A stretch of 64,000 bases of DNA from Neurospora intermedia (Eukaryota; Ascomycota; Sordariomycetes; Sordariales; Sordariaceae): the NCBI GenBank assembly GCA_037102815.1, contig BTPP01000011.1:1-64000 (forward strand). The letters are read 5' to 3'. The notes beneath the pieces were generated by a model. That model was not told the DNA's origin and made no database searches. It worked only from the letters and a program-made list of their open reading frames with translations. The position numbers and the translations under genes are program-made. Position 1 is the first letter of the stretch, and each line of letters starts with the position of its first letter. This document shows, one piece after another, positions 34,941 to 47,000 of this stretch.

Positions 34941-35502
34941 CTAGAAACGAGGGAACCTAGCGACCGCAGTCCCCTTGGACGCAAAAGCCAGCGCCAACCA
35001 GCCCGCAATCAGAAACAGACCTCCGACTGGCGTCACAGGACCCAAGAACCTGAAGCGCTCGGTATCGAGGGTCAAAGCATAGATGCTGCCGCTGAACATG
35101 GTCATGCCTGCGGTGAAGAGGGCGGAAGCGACGGGGTGATGACTCGCGACGAGGATGACGGCCGAGTGGACCAGCTACACGTTGAGTGAGTCTCATGAGC
35201 ATGCCGGATGAGGGAAGAAGGAGGTTGAACAAGTAGATAAGTTGTCGTACCTGGTAGTGAGCAGCCGTCGACCAACTGGCAATCTTGTTGGGATCAGAAA
35301 TGCGCTTCTTGAGCCCGTGAGCACCAAAGGCGCCAAGACCGACGGCGGCGGCGCCGTAGATGGCACCGACTTTCCAGAAGAGGGAGCTGCTCATTTTGGG
35401 GGTGTTTTCTGGATCGGGAGAATGGTGATCGGTGGGGAGAAGAGTGGTGGTTTCACTAGCAGGTTCGGATTCGGGATCGTGCTGGGCTTGGTTTGCAGAC
35501 AT
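34941..35502 (-). CDS. DUF423 / TMEM256-family membrane protein
   Basis: This small integral membrane protein belongs to a family found from bacteria to animals, with no firm function. Two exons (35502-35251, 35174-34941) give 161 residues. After a polar N-terminus of about 40 residues comes the DUF423 pattern: WKVGAIYGAAAVGLGAFGAH, an amphipathic linker ending HYQ, then LVHSAVILVASHH, FTAGMTMFSGSIYALTL and GPVTPVGGLFLIAGWLALAF, giving four hydrophobic helices. The intron (GTACGA to GTAG) sits right after HYQ and removing it joins helix 1 to LVHS, as in the family. Met37 (MSSSLFWK) is an alternative start that would give a protein of bacterial length; the upstream Met adds a Ser/Thr/Pro-rich tail. 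Confidence 0.9.
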
Positions 35503-35836
35503 GGAGATGGTATCACGAATTCAATCAACTAGGTAATTGCAACAAGTGGAGTGCTTCGGGGTTCGGTGGACTGCGACGGCCGATGGAGGGGAGGGCGGCA
35601 TGTCGCCAAGTTTGAAGAAGGGAAGTGACAAGGGAAGGGGGAAGTAACGTGATCACGCACGTGCATTACCAAGCTTAGGTAGGTAGGTACCTGGTCCTGT
35701 ACCAAGTTCCCCACTCAGCCAGCTACTGCCCATCAGGCATCCCCGCCGTCACCATCACTGAAAGGGCGAACGACCAACGCATTTCACTTCCCTCACTTGC
35801 TTCCATCCTGTCATCACATCACATCGAACCCCAAAC

Positions 35837-36379
35837 ATGCCCCCGGTACCAACAACGCGACAAGTCATCCCCGGTGCCGGAGTCAACATCGTCCTCAAAG
35901 TTGACCAGCCCACCGGCCGCACCGTATCCGGCACTATCCAGGATGTGCTCACCAAAGGAAACCATCCCCGCGGCATCAAAGTCCGTCTCACTGATGGACG
36001 AGTCGGCCGCGTGCAATCCATGAACAGCAACCCGGACAGTGGAAGCGCCGACATGGAATCCTTCAACGCCACCTTTGACTCTCCATCACGCCAGCCCCAT
36101 CACCGTGGCGGTTCACGTCCAGACCGTGGTGGGCATCCCCAACCTCCCCCGGCGCAGCAGTTCGGTCTGGATGCGTATATCAAGCCGGCCAAGACCAAAG
36201 GAAGAAGAGGTGGAGCTGCTCAGGGTTCTACCGTATCCGATCCTATGCCGTCTACTACTACTACTACTACTACTACTACTATTGAACCGGAAGAGGAATC
36301 GGTATGCCCGGTATGTGCCGATTTCCGGGGTGATGCCACGGCTGTTGCTCATCATGTTGCTGCTCACTTTGGTGAATGA
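35837..36379 (+). CDS. YwbE-family protein (DUF2196) with C-terminal UBZ-like zinc finger
   Basis: This single-exon gene of 180 residues carries the short YwbE/DUF2196 domain at about residues 10-62: VNIVLKVDQPTGRTVSGTIQ, DVLTKGNHPRGIKVRLTDG and RVGRVQ. A low-complexity middle follows, with Arg/Gly/His/Pro and nine consecutive Thr encoded by an ACT/TAC triplet repeat at about 36256-36280. The C-terminus has Cys157, Cys160, His172/173 and His177 in CPVCADFRGDATAVAHHVAA, which fits a ubiquitin-binding-type or C2H2-like zinc finger. The bacterial protein is only the first domain and has no known function; fungal relatives with the finger suggest nucleic-acid or ubiquitin binding, which is inference. 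The start context is CCAAACATGCC. Confidence 0.85.
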   Translation: MPPVPTTRQVIPGAGVNIVLKVDQPTGRTVSGTIQDVLTKGNHPRGIKVRLTDGRVGRVQSMNSNPDSGSADMESFNATFDSPSRQPHHRGGSRPDRGGHPQPPPAQQFGLDAYIKPAKTKGRRGGAAQGSTVSDPMPSTTTTTTTTTIEPEEESVCPVCADFRGDATAVAHHVAAHFGE

Positions 36380-36481
36380 GGAGGGACTATTGGGAGAGCA
36401 CTGCAATTCTAAATATTATGAAACTTTCACCTACCTCTACTCTAGGGACGAACGGACGGACAGCTACACCATCCCGAGTCC

Positions 36482-38326
36482 CTACAGCTTTCTAAACATT
36501 ACATCCTTTGTCGGATCCGGAATGGTCCCCGCCGCAATATCCCAGTCCTTATACCTCTCCGTCTCTCCCTCTACCAGTCCCATCTCATACGTCATCACCA
36601 GGTTCGCCAAAATCATCTTGATTTCATTCGCCGCAAAGAACCTGCCGGGGCAGGCATGCCGTCCATACCCAAACGTCAAAAACTCCTTGTTGACGCTCAC
36701 AAACTGGCCCGATGCCGCCTGTTCGGCCTCCCCCTTCTCCCTAGCCTCGTTTCGGAGGTTATAGAACCTCAACGGATCAAACACATCCGGGTTGGGATAC
36801 GCTTCGGGGTCCCGCGAGACAGCGTAGTTGGGGACTTCGATGATCGATCCCTTGGGGATGACTTGTCCGTTGGAGAGAGCAAAGGTCCTGAGCACCTTGC
36901 GGCTGAAGGAGGTCTGTCCCAGAGGATGGAAGCGCATCGTCTCCTTGAGGAAGGAATCCGTCTTCTTCATGGCCTGCAGGGCCGAGGTGTTGAACACGCC
37001 CTTGTGTTCTTGGAGGACCGACTGGATCTCTTCACGCAGCATGGCTTGCAACTTGGGGTCCGCGGCAAGGCTGTAAACCGCGTGCGTCGTCACCAACGTG
37101 GTAGTATGGATGGCAGCGAAGCTCATAGCGAGCTGCAACCTGGCCAACTTTCTCGTTGTGGTTGTGTCTTCCCCCCACTTGCCGTGTTGCTTCCCTTGTC
37201 CCTGATCCGCTGAATCCATCAACCACTGCAGCATGTCGTTGTCTTTCTCCTCTCCCTTTCTTTGCTTCTCCCTGCGGGCCTCGACGACAGGCCTTAGGAA
37301 AGCCGTGGCATCCCGCTCCATCTGCGCCAACTTCCGAACCTCCTTCAACCGCCACGCGGCAATAGGCCTGACCCAGGGATTCATCCTCTCCACGGCCCTC
37401 TGCGCCTCCATCACGCTGACGGTATAACCCACGGCGGCCTCTAGGTAGCGCTCATCGTGACATAACTCGGGGCCGATGAAGACGCGCCCAGACACTTTGG
37501 CGACGATGCGCAGGAGCTTGGAGTTGATGTTGATGGGGGCCCAGTCGGACGGAGAGCTAGACATGAGAGGGGCAATTTCCTGCGAGAAGGCGATTTGCAC
37601 CTCTTCGGATAATTGTGGGTTGAGGCGAGGGAGCGAGGGCGTGAGCGAGGTCTTGATGGTGTGCGGGAGAATAGGTTCGTGGGTCGGGATCAAGGTGTAT
37701 TTGGTGTGCATGTTCTGGGGCGGCTTAGCATTTGTCGGACAAAACCCGAGGAGAAAAAGATCGATGTGGGGGGGCAGAACAACTGGAAGGAAGACGGAAG
37801 GATGCACATGTTGGATGAGGCGAAAAAAAAAAAGAGAAGAAAACTCACATCATCATTAGCAGCATCAAAGCTCACCACATCATCTGGCAACTTCTTCAGC
37901 TCGTCCAAGAATCTCGGGGAAACGACAATAACGCTGTTAGCGTTGGGGGTCACGATGCGGAAGAGGCCATGTTTGAACTGTGTGTTTTCGCCAGTGTTAG
38001 CATCCTTGTTTCTCTTTTCTCTTCCGCGTCCATATTTTTTTTTGCTTTTTGTTGCCCGATTCACCTCATCTATTGCCAGTACATCCACATCCGAGGGTGA
38101 GACAAACCTTGGTATATCCCTCAAGATAAAGATCCTTTGCTTTGGTTAGATACGCCTGCCTCTTCTTCTCATACCCATGGTACTCTTCGCCGACGATCGG
38201 GAGGTTGGACAGCGGATTCGGCGCGAAGTAGCGCTGGAAGATGGCGAAGGCGAGAATGGCTGCAATGGAGGGCAGCACAAGTGGGAGGAGTGCTGACGCT
38301 GAGTGTGCCAGTTGGGTGAGGGCCAT
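36482..38326 (-). CDS. Cytochrome P450 monooxygenase, membrane-anchored
   Basis: This heme-thiolate monooxygenase of the endoplasmic reticulum has three exons (38326-38108, 37977-37849, 37714-36482) and 526 residues, a normal length. The N-terminal anchor is about residues 12-30 (LLPLVLPSIAAILAFAIF), followed by a Pro-rich hinge. The I-helix region reads MSFAAIHTTTLVTT, the K-helix ExxR is Glu374/Arg377 (KETMRFHPLG), and the heme loop is FGYGRHACPGRFFA with ligand Cys471. The I-helix and heme-loop wording resembles fungal ent-kaurene-oxidase-like and related secondary-metabolism P450s. Both introns (130 and 134 bp) join in phase 0; intron 1 has a GCTAAC branch site. Its 3' end lies about 100 bp from that of the YwbE gene on the opposite strand. 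Needs a separate P450 reductase. Confidence 0.94.
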
Positions 38327-41300
38327 GATGGCTGTTGTCGCGGAGCCTGGTAGCTCTTTCGATTTCACTTCAAGGGCGTTGGTGTAGTAGGTAAGGTGAA
38401 GGTAGCAGATGCTCGATGGGAGCAGTGGTGAGAGCACGAGAGAGAATGACTGACTGCTTCTTACCCTACAAACCGAGTGGGAGACCGCGCCCTATATACA
38501 CCACACCCAGTCCTTAACTGGATTGAATCTATGCCCTGTGCAATCTTGACGCCTCAAACGGAAACAACTCCAGCCGAACGAACGACCTCCCGTCTTAGCG
38601 GTGTTATTCCAAGAGGCCGCAATTGAGGGTCCATTCTTGGTGGGGGAGACCCAGGATTGGCAATGACGATCATTCCAACACGACGCCTGGGCCCGTCGAC
38701 TAGTGTCTCTGGGGTTGTTCGGTCTCGGTTTTCTCTCCATACCACTGGTCCAAACTGATGGTCGCAAAATCATCCCGGAATCAATGGATGGATACCACCA
38801 TGTTCCAGGGTTCCTACTTCCTTCCACGGCATCTTGAGTCATTGTGCGAGTGGTGGAAGTGGAAGATTGTGAAACATGACCAAATCGCCGGCTGACTGCC
38901 GGGGGGCATGATGTATCCGTCCGAAGACTCGGACAACATAGAGGGAGGCAGTAATCGGCGAAAGGGCTTCCTTCTTCCATCATTCCCATCGATGAATCCC
39001 GTGTAAACTCGACGGTTACATCTGCCTCGATCCAAAGATATGGACTCCATAGGTACCGACACATAGGCAGTCAGTAGCCGGGCTTTCTCTTGCCATCATG
39101 CCGGCGTAGGTGGTTGCTGCATAACTCCTATGTCCATTGATGATGATATCAAGTTTGCCTGAAGTCAAGGTAGTATGTATCCCACCCCCTTTTCTTCGGT
39201 GGTCCTGGTTGGTCCTGATTTTGGCAGCTTTTGTTTATTCTCGTACTGGTCAGTTTGCTTCGAACCGCTCGACGTTGTGCTACGGATCTAGTGTACATGG
39301 GTAGTCGATTGTAACTGCGCTAAAACTCATCCTTGTAGCAATCTGTAGTGTAGACGGAATGGCAGGTCTAGTGAAACGCTCGCATTCGCATTCGGTTTTG
39401 AAATTGATTCGCTCTTTAATGTCTCGGCTGTGTGACCCTTGTGATTACCTACCTAGGTACTTTACCGACGGCAGGTAGAACCGTTTTGGTTCACTATGAT
39501 TCATTTTCACTTGCCATGAGACTTTTTTTCTTTTTTTTTTTTTTTCTCTCTCCCACCAGTTCGTCTTAATGTGAGCTAAGTAGTGAACACTGAACAGACC
39601 TGGACGGGTCCAGTCCAGCGGCCACGTCGGGCCCCGCCAAAAACCCATGGTGGGGGCGCGTTTAACTCAGTCGAGCGTCACCGAAATCTGACATCATTTT
39701 CAAGATCGATATATGTCGGTCGGTATATCCGTACCGTACCTCTAAGCCCCGTCCGTCAGCCCTCCCTTCAAAGGATGTAGTCCATGCCAGCGCGGCAGCA
39801 CCCCGTCCAAATCGACATGCCAGAAGGAAGGTTTGCCGGGACCGGCACTTGCACCAAGCCTCATATGATGCCGATGAGCAATCGCCGATAAACATCAGCA
39901 ACCGTTGGGTTACATGCAGTTTGAGACTGAGATACCTGTAGGTAGATCTCTTGGGGCTGAGTGGGCGATATGGTTCGTGATCCGTCCAGGAGCGCGTGCC
40001 TGCCCCTGGGTTCATGTCGGTACGGCATAGTACACATACACATACCGCATAGGTGGATTCGGGGCGTTGGGTTTTGGAATCCCAGGAAATCAGACATGCC
40101 TGGTCTGCGAGATAATGCAACATTTATTATGCCCACCACGGCAGAATTTCTATGCAAGACGCCGATTCTGTAAGTCCCCACCCTCCAGCTCTCTTGAGAA
40201 AGTAGAGGTAGGTAGGCAGAAGGTACCTAGGTACTGTAAGCACCGTAGGCATGAGCTAAGGTACCTCTAGGTACATGTAATGTAATGTACTCGTCGGTTA
40301 GGTGGATTCGCTTCGCCAGCCACAGCCAACTTCCGTCTCCTCCCACGTAGGTCCCTAGAGGTACCCAGAGGTAGCCATCGCAGCAAGTCCGCATCCGAGA
40401 GAGGAGTCCATGTAGAGAGGGAAAAAAACAAAAAGAACTGCAAGGAAAGCATGGGGCAGATGTGCATGGTACCTAAGGTATTGAATTGAACCTTCTGGAT
40501 GAAGGTCAAATGCAGGGCGGCCCGGCTCAAGTTCGTTGGCTGCAGCAGCAGTGCGCCATGGTGTGCAGTCGGGTAAGTATTCCTGGTACGTCCCTTACCT
40601 TACCTATTTCCCCACACTGCACTGCCCTGACTGCGTACCTCTAGGTAGAGGCACTGCAGTTTCAGCTGCCACCTTCCCGCACTTTTGAAAAATATATTCA
40701 ATTCAGTTGGGGCAGGTGCGGGACAATACTGTAAGCCCAGTGGTTCCTTACAATGTTACACGTACTGTATGTTACAAGGCCTCATCGCAACTGACATCCC
40801 ACCTAAGGAGAGACTGCGTGCCCCTTGCCATCAGACAAAACGAAGAGGCATCCATCACGGGCGAGTCCGGGTACCTCAAGGAGCAATGAATACAATATGC
40901 CCCTCTTCGGTAAGAACTTGACACAGAATGCACTTCGTCGTTACCGACTGATCGCTACAGTAAACATGCATCACGACAGCGAGACTGCTTGGTCATCATC
41001 CATCACTTGCCGCTACCTATTATTTATTCATCTGAGCGGTGGTGCCTCTTTCTCTTACAAGCCATTCTCCCGGTCGAGCTCGTGCTTCTTGGCCCGTCGA
41101 TTCCCGTCCATGCCCATCGATCACGGCAATCATTATTGACTTTAGTGTTTATTGGGGTTTTGAGTATTATTCAAGCATCCATCTGATCTCTTGAACATGC
41201 GCACTCCCCATCCAATATTCATTCCCCTTTGGAGTAGACGCTACCTTTAGTACCTTTCACAACAGCCACCAGCGCCTTTTACTACAGACACAGTGAGCTG

Positions 41301-41849
41301 CTAGCCCAGCCCCAGCCCCAGCCCTGGCTTCTGGATTCGGATGGATGTTCTTTTCAGTGGTGGTTTCGGTATCCGGGGTGCACCTCCCACACTTCCATGG
41401 ATCTCCACCCATCCACATCAGTTCGTCACTTCCATCCTTTCTCTCCAGAAACTTGGCGCTCGCGGGCTCCCACGCCGTCCACACCCATTTCACTCCATTC
41501 TCCATCTCGCTTTTGCATATTTTTTCTCAGCTTGCTCTGAGACGCTTTTACCAGGACCACCCCCCAAGCCTGACAGCACCCGGACACACCACCCAGACCG
41601 CAAAAGGTTACGACAGAACGGCGTAACGACAATACGTTTCTTACCAACGACGCACTGCACGGGAGTTGTCAGATCTCACCAGAATCACCGGTGGAAACTT
41701 TGGTTACTGGTGGGGCCGGTACTCACTCGCACTGACGCGTCACTCCAACTCAAATACTCTACTAGCACACCCAAAAACAAACTACACCGTGTTTCACTTA
41801 TCGCCTTGGGACTGTTCGATTGGATCCTGTACATACAGGTAGATGTACC
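38327..41849. other. Gene-poor stretch with palindromic words
   Basis: No gene is supported. It holds a T run near 39524-39546, many AGGTAC/ACCTAGGT words (for example the palindrome GTACCTAGGTAC at 40223-40234) and, on the right, what should be the leader of the Zn2Cys6 gene. The minus-strand frame 38492-39064 lacks any family features. Confidence 0.5.
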
Positions 41850-44639
41850 ATGCCAGGGGCAGGGCGTGAGGTGGCGAATCATCGCGGACCGCGTCTGGGA
41901 TACACCAAATCTCGTACCGGCTGTGCCCGATGCAAGCTGCGGCGCGTCAAAGTGTGTACTATCTACATGTACTACCCTAACTGGTTCTTATATAATACTA
42001 ACATTCCACTTACTTAGTGCGACGAGTCTAAACCATCTTGTAAAGCATGTATACGCCACAGTGTCATATGCAGTTACATATCGCCGGGACAAACGGAAGC
42101 TAGTGGCTCCACACCCGAGCCAAGCTCAACATGGCCCGGGCCGGGGTCCGGGTCCGGGTCCCGGCTCGGCTCTACTCCACTATATGTAAATGGCAGCGGC
42201 GGCACCTCTTTCAACCTGAATATTGGTACCCCAATCGCCCCCGGCCCCTCTCCTGGCTCCGAGTTGCGTCCTCTAGCCACTTTTACCCCAGCAACCGGCA
42301 GCGCTAGTGATCCTGTCGGCTCATTCGGCGCCGCTCCCGCCTTTGGCTTTGGGTCTGGCTCCGGGTCTGGCTCCGGGTCTGGCTCCGGGTCTGCGCCCGT
42401 GTCCGGCTCCAGTCGAAATCTTCTCCCACTCCCTTCTTCCGGCTCACTTCTTTCGCCACCCGGCAGCGCTGGCAACCCTTTTACTCCAACCGCCAGGCCA
42501 TACTCCATGTCCCCAGCAGGAGTCCATCAAGCTGTCGAATCTGGGATGCATACAACAAACCAAAACAGCCGCAATTCTTCATTTCTAGCACCTCGTGGCG
42601 CGATCACTATCATCCCTCCTTCTACACCCAACCGTCAGACCCCCATGGCTATCCAATCGCTCACCAACCCTCCATACCCAACTCCATGTGTCGATGTATC
42701 TGACTCCTCCTCACCCGACTTATACTCAACCACAAGGCCTGCAGGGCAATTGCGCCCTCCTACTATCCTGCCACGAACCAGTCCCCACCCCTCAGCCGGC
42801 GCTCGTCACAACCTAGTCCCTCAGTCTCGCTCCCGCCATCCCACCCCCTTGCGGCCGAGTCCCATGCCAATCGAATCATCCAATATTCGCGCCACCGATC
42901 CCTTCCGCTATCTTACCCAAGCTCTCACAAACCCCGAATCCCAGTTCCCCAGCTGCCCCTCCAACTCGGAGCTCGGCCCCCAGCTGCCGAACTTGGAACT
43001 CGTTTACCATTATACCGCCAACACTTACAAAAGTCTAACACGAGGAGTACACGAACACATCTGGAAGGTCCAAGTGCCCAAGTTAGCCTTTTCATACCCG
43101 TTTTTGATGCACAACCTCATGTCCACGGCTGCTTTCCACCTAGCGTGTACGGAACAGGATGCCGAAAAAAGGCAGAAGTGGGGTGCCCAAGGCAATAGGC
43201 ATTTCGACTTGGCGTTGAGAGGAATGACGGACATCTTGCGCAACGAGGGCGTCACGCCGGCGAACTGCCATGCCGTTTTCGCTTCCAGTTCGCTGTCGTT
43301 TATTGGCGCTTTGTGCGGCAAGGGGCCGCTATTTGGTCCGGCTTATGCCAGAGAAAAGGAAAAGATACAGGCCCCTATGATTGACGAGCTACTGGGAGTC
43401 TTTATACTGGTCAGGGGTATTGGCAGTATCGTGGTTGCCCAGGAAGACATCCTCCACAAGGGCCCTGTGGGCGGGCTGTTCGATGGCGAACCGAGTGAGG
43501 AGGATCACCCTAGCATGGACAGATTGGTGCACCAGCTCAAGGGATTTTACCAGCGTGTTGCTAGTATTACAACAAGGCGTCCTGGTTTTTTTGCTTCTCC
43601 TCCAAATCTTGAGGATACCCGGCCTCCGATGAGCAACATTCCAAAGGAACATCAAATCATCCTGGGAGAGATCACAGCCATGATAGATTCAATCAAATTT
43701 GCATCAACCAAGGGTGGAGTACCTGAGCAGGAAATCATTGCGGTTTGGCCCATCACAATGTCTAGTGACTTTGTGGGCTTGTTGCAAAAACCAAAGGTGC
43801 CTCGACAACAACGCGAACCCTCCCAGCAGCCATCCACTTCCGCTACCGGCTTGTTCACATCACCACCGCCAGGTAGACGAAATCCGATCGCGTTAGCTTT
43901 GCTAGGGTATTATTGCTGCGTCATGAAGGGCACGGAGTGTGAGTGCTGGTTCACCAAGGGCTGGGCCGAGGCACTCATTAAGGAGGTAATAGCCGAGTTG
44001 GAGGAGTTGAACATGACCTCTGGGAGCGAGAGCAGGAGCGGGTGCGGCAGTACAACGCCGGAGGTTCAGGAAGGGGATCATGACCAAGACCAGACGGGGG
44101 TTGACAGACCAGTAGAGGTATGGAGGGAGTGGGTGAGGAGAGAATGGCTGAAGGATGCGCAGTGGGCCAGAAAGTGGATTACCACAAAGGCTGAAGAGGA
44201 ATTGCCCAAGCCAACATTATTTTTGAGTAACACTATGGCGGATGCCATGCATGTGATGATGGATGTTGAGGGTCAGCAACCGGGCGAGGATGCCGCTATG
44301 ATGGAGCTGTATACTCAGCATCAGCAACCGGACGCGGATGATCTGGATCCTGTGATGGATACAACTCAAAATCAGCAACAGGATGCCCCTATGATGGATA
44401 CTACCTGGAGTCAGGTTCAGCAACCGGGCGCCGACGCCCCTGTGATGAAAACTCGAGATCAACAACTGGACGTGCCCGAACCCGCGCCAGCCGAGGCAAC
44501 ATCCTTGGATATCTTTGTGGCGGGAGCCCAAGGTCAGCAACCAGGTGTGCCCGAAGCACAGGCAGCCACGGGGGCGTCGGAGGAGAGCGCCGATACTACT
44601 GCCACTGCGGAAGAGTCAACAAGGTCAAGTGTCGAGTGA
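41850..44639 (+). CDS. Zn2Cys6 transcription factor
   Basis: This nuclear regulator, with 907 residues in two exons (41850-41951, 42018-44639), has its Zn2Cys6 DNA-binding cluster at residues 25-52: Cys25, Cys28, Cys35, Cys42, Cys45 and Cys52 (GCARCKLRRVK, then CDESKPSCKACIRHSVIC). The 66-bp intron falls exactly before Cys35. A Ser/Gly/Pro-rich linker includes a GSGSGS run from a short DNA repeat at about 42345-42390. From about residue 330 the sequence follows the fungal-specific factor pattern (MHNLMSTAAFHLACTEQDAE, HFDLALRGMTDILRNEG, LGVFILVRGIGSIV). The C-terminal 130 residues carry imperfect GQQPG/QQPDA repeats. A TGA ends the frame at 44637-44639 but the same frame stays open for 61 further codons with acidic, coding-like content. 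Targets are unknown; nearby P450 and A-T-R genes are possible ones. Confidence 0.92.
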
Positions 44640-44825
44640 GTAGAAGCACACGTCAGTAATCCAGTTACTTCTTCTCCTGTGGAAGAAGAGGAGGCAATGA
44701 TCTCTTTGGAAGGAGTGTCTTTGGATACTTCTTCCGTTGAGAACATCACAGATGAAGGCGCGCGGATGGAAGCGGGGGAGGAAGATGAGGCTGAACCGGA
44801 CAACCTCCATAATCAATTTTATTAG
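44640..44825 (+). other. Acidic open frame directly after the TGA of the Zn2Cys6 gene
   Basis: After the TGA at 44637-44639 the same frame runs 61 codons to TAG at 44823-44825. The translation is acidic and similar in style to the regulator's C-terminus: NPVTSSPVEEEEAMISLEG, then DTSSVENITDEGARMEAGEE. A candidate splice that would remove the TGA (GTCAAG at 44622 to CAG at 44656) would be only about 33 nt, too short for a normal fungal intron. It may be read through, or may be the former tail of the protein after a recent nonsense change. Confidence 0.5.
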
Positions 44826-45638
44826 CTGAAACATTGGTGGGATCAAGATGTAGGTCTACGAAGTGGAAGAGCATATCAGGAGCAGCAAAGAAAATGGTAT
44901 CATGAGAGTGAGAAGAGCGTTTGTTTTTATTACATCTGCATCAGAAAATCATGTCTTGAATGCCGTCACGGCAAGGGAAGACAAAACACACCGGTTCATG
45001 TTAGAGGCTAGAAAAGGTTTATATTAGAGGCTGGAAAAGCGACAACGAAAAGGGCTTTGTTCTGGAGTTGTCTAAAACGGAAGAGGAGAAAAGGAAACCG
45101 GGGCAGCCTACAGTAAATACCCAGGAAGGGAGTGCCGGTGAATGGGCAAGGTCCAGGACACGGATTCCCCACAGTTAATCTAGTTTTAGTACATAATTCA
45201 TTGTCCATATTCACTTACATTACTTACCTATCTTTTGGCAGCGACACGACAAAGTACAATATCAAACCACTTGATTCTCTCATTATGGTTGACGATAAGG
45301 ACGGCGCAGAGTGCGGGGAGATGATGGGCATTCCCCAAAAAGGAAAGAAAGTCCTGGCATCAACGCGATAAGCTGATAAGCTCTCGATCCAGTAGGTAGG
45401 TAGACTGGACTTTCAAGAACAGGACTCGACTTCAAATGCAAGTGATGCAACTCTGTTTCCGTATTGGTCGTACAAGCTGGCTGATAAGATACCTAGGGAT
45501 TATTCTTGGGTGTACAAAAGAGGGAACTTGTATCAAGTAAATGCCGTGATACAAGACTTCGTTGTGCCCCCCATCTTCTTCTGCTATGAGAACTTGGTGT
45601 AAGCCACCACGAATCAGTCATCATTATCAACATCAAAT
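44826..45638. other. Intergenic, nothing recognised
   Basis: The 3' region of the regulator gene and the leader of the DUF3445 gene. No RNA gene or repeat beyond short GGTAGG words. Confidence 0.5.
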
Positions 45639-47000
45639 ATGGAGTCAACAGCCATTAACCACACAACAGTCGCTCCGTCAGGACCCGGGACCGCCAACAC
45701 ATCCAATATGCTCAATCAACTTCTCAATACCCTCCACTCCTGCCGTCCAATCCCTCAACAAAGCCTCTACCTCATCGCCTTTCTCTTCCCCTCCCTCTTA
45801 CTCTATCTCATCAACAACCGCTACCAGCAACAGAAACAGAGACAGAAGCAAAAGCAAATACACGGTTCCCTTTCTTCGAACCCCACCACCACCACCTCAG
45901 AAAAACAACTCCTCAAAGAAAATCGCAAACCCGGCAAATGGCCTCCCTCCTCTTACGTCTTCCCCACCCCGCCTTCCTACCCGGACTGGGACCTGCACAA
46001 GACCAAACCGCTCCCCTACCGCCCCTTCCGCTACGGCCCCGTTTACCACACCACCATGGGTCTGCGTACCGTGCAACCGGAAAACTGGATAGAGCTGGAT
46101 AACCAGTACCCCAAGTTCCACGCGGACAAGGCAGCAAGGATTGCCGAAAGGGGAGAGAAGTGCATCATGGTTGCGCCCGAGGCAGCTGAAGCTTGTGTAG
46201 AGCTCCTGAAGGAATTGGTGGACTATCTACCCGCTCGATACCCGAGTTTGTTTCGTCGGACAGCATGCGGGATCGAGAACCTCTGGTCCGGAGAATCATT
46301 CGACATTTCGTCGTGGACCGGCACCGACACCGAAGGAGGTCGCAAAGCAATGGAGATGGCCGCGCGTCTAGTCCAAGACGACCTAGTCCTCATGATGGAG
46401 CGACCAGATGACCAATACTACCTCGTCGCCGGCGCCGTCCTGTTGCCTGGGTTCTGGCGGCTCACCGACAAATTCGGCATGTCGCTGGCGGAATTGCACA
46501 CTTCGGGGGACGTGCCACAATATCAAGAAAAGTTGCACAAGGGCATGTATAACCTCTTTCGGAGGTTACGACCGGAGCAGATGGTAGGGAGGAACAATTA
46601 CTTTATCCAGGTGGACGACTCGTTAGCTTGGTCGTGGAGTATCGGGTCGGAAGACGACGAGACGGAGACGAGCTGGTCGACGGCGGAAAAGAATCGGGCT
46701 ATCGAACATCATTATTTCAGGAGTGAGAGGCAGACGTTGAGGAGACTGCCGAAGACGGGGGCGGTGTGCTTTACGATTCGGACGTACTTTGAGCCCATCA
46801 CGGCGGTCGCTCAGGAGGATTATGTGCCTGGAAGACTGGCGAGCGCAGTGAGGAGTTGGGGAGATGATGTGGCCAGGTATAAGGGTAAGGAGAGGTATGG
46901 AGAGGTTTTGTTGGAATACTTGGATAAGAAGCATCAAGAGCAGGTGGAACGGGGGCTGGATCTAAGTAGAGAGGATGACTGTCGGGCGTATCCGTTCTAG
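45639..47000 (+). CDS. DUF3445 protein, heme-dependent oxidative N-demethylase-like
   Basis: This single-exon gene encodes 453 residues of the DUF3445 (HODM alpha-subunit-like) family, whose bacterial members form heme enzymes that oxidatively demethylate amines. The N-terminus has one membrane segment at about residues 42-60 (SLYLIAFLFPSLLLYLINN) and a Gln/Lys-rich linker. The domain starts near PFRYGPVYHTTMGLRTVQPE, with WIELDNQYPKFHADKAARI, then VQDDLVLMMERPDDQYYLVA, GAVLLPGFWRLTDKFGMSL, IHT-like LAELHTSGDVP, and the later FRSERQTLRRLPKTGAVCFT. These are the usual landmarks of fungal members. Because of the anchor it probably sits in the ER or another membrane. The substrate is unknown. 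It lies between the Zn2Cys6 regulator and a hemerythrin gene. Confidence 0.9.
   Translation: MESTAINHTTVAPSGPGTANTSNMLNQLLNTLHSCRPIPQQSLYLIAFLFPSLLLYLINNRYQQQKQRQKQKQIHGSLSSNPTTTTSEKQLLKENRKPGKWPPSSYVFPTPPSYPDWDLHKTKPLPYRPFRYGPVYHTTMGLRTVQPENWIELDNQYPKFHADKAARIAERGEKCIMVAPEAAEACVELLKELVDYLPARYPSLFRRTACGIENLWSGESFDISSWTGTDTEGGRKAMEMAARLVQDDLVLMMERPDDQYYLVAGAVLLPGFWRLTDKFGMSLAELHTSGDVPQYQEKLHKGMYNLFRRLRPEQMVGRNNYFIQVDDSLAWSWSIGSEDDETETSWSTAEKNRAIEHHYFRSERQTLRRLPKTGAVCFTIRTYFEPITAVAQEDYVPGRLASAVRSWGDDVARYKGKERYGEVLLEYLDKKHQEQVERGLDLSREDDCRAYPF

Noticed and set aside
38492-39064. Minus-strand 190-codon frame upstream of the P450
   Set aside because: Composition is not protein-like and it lies in the promoter side of the P450 gene.
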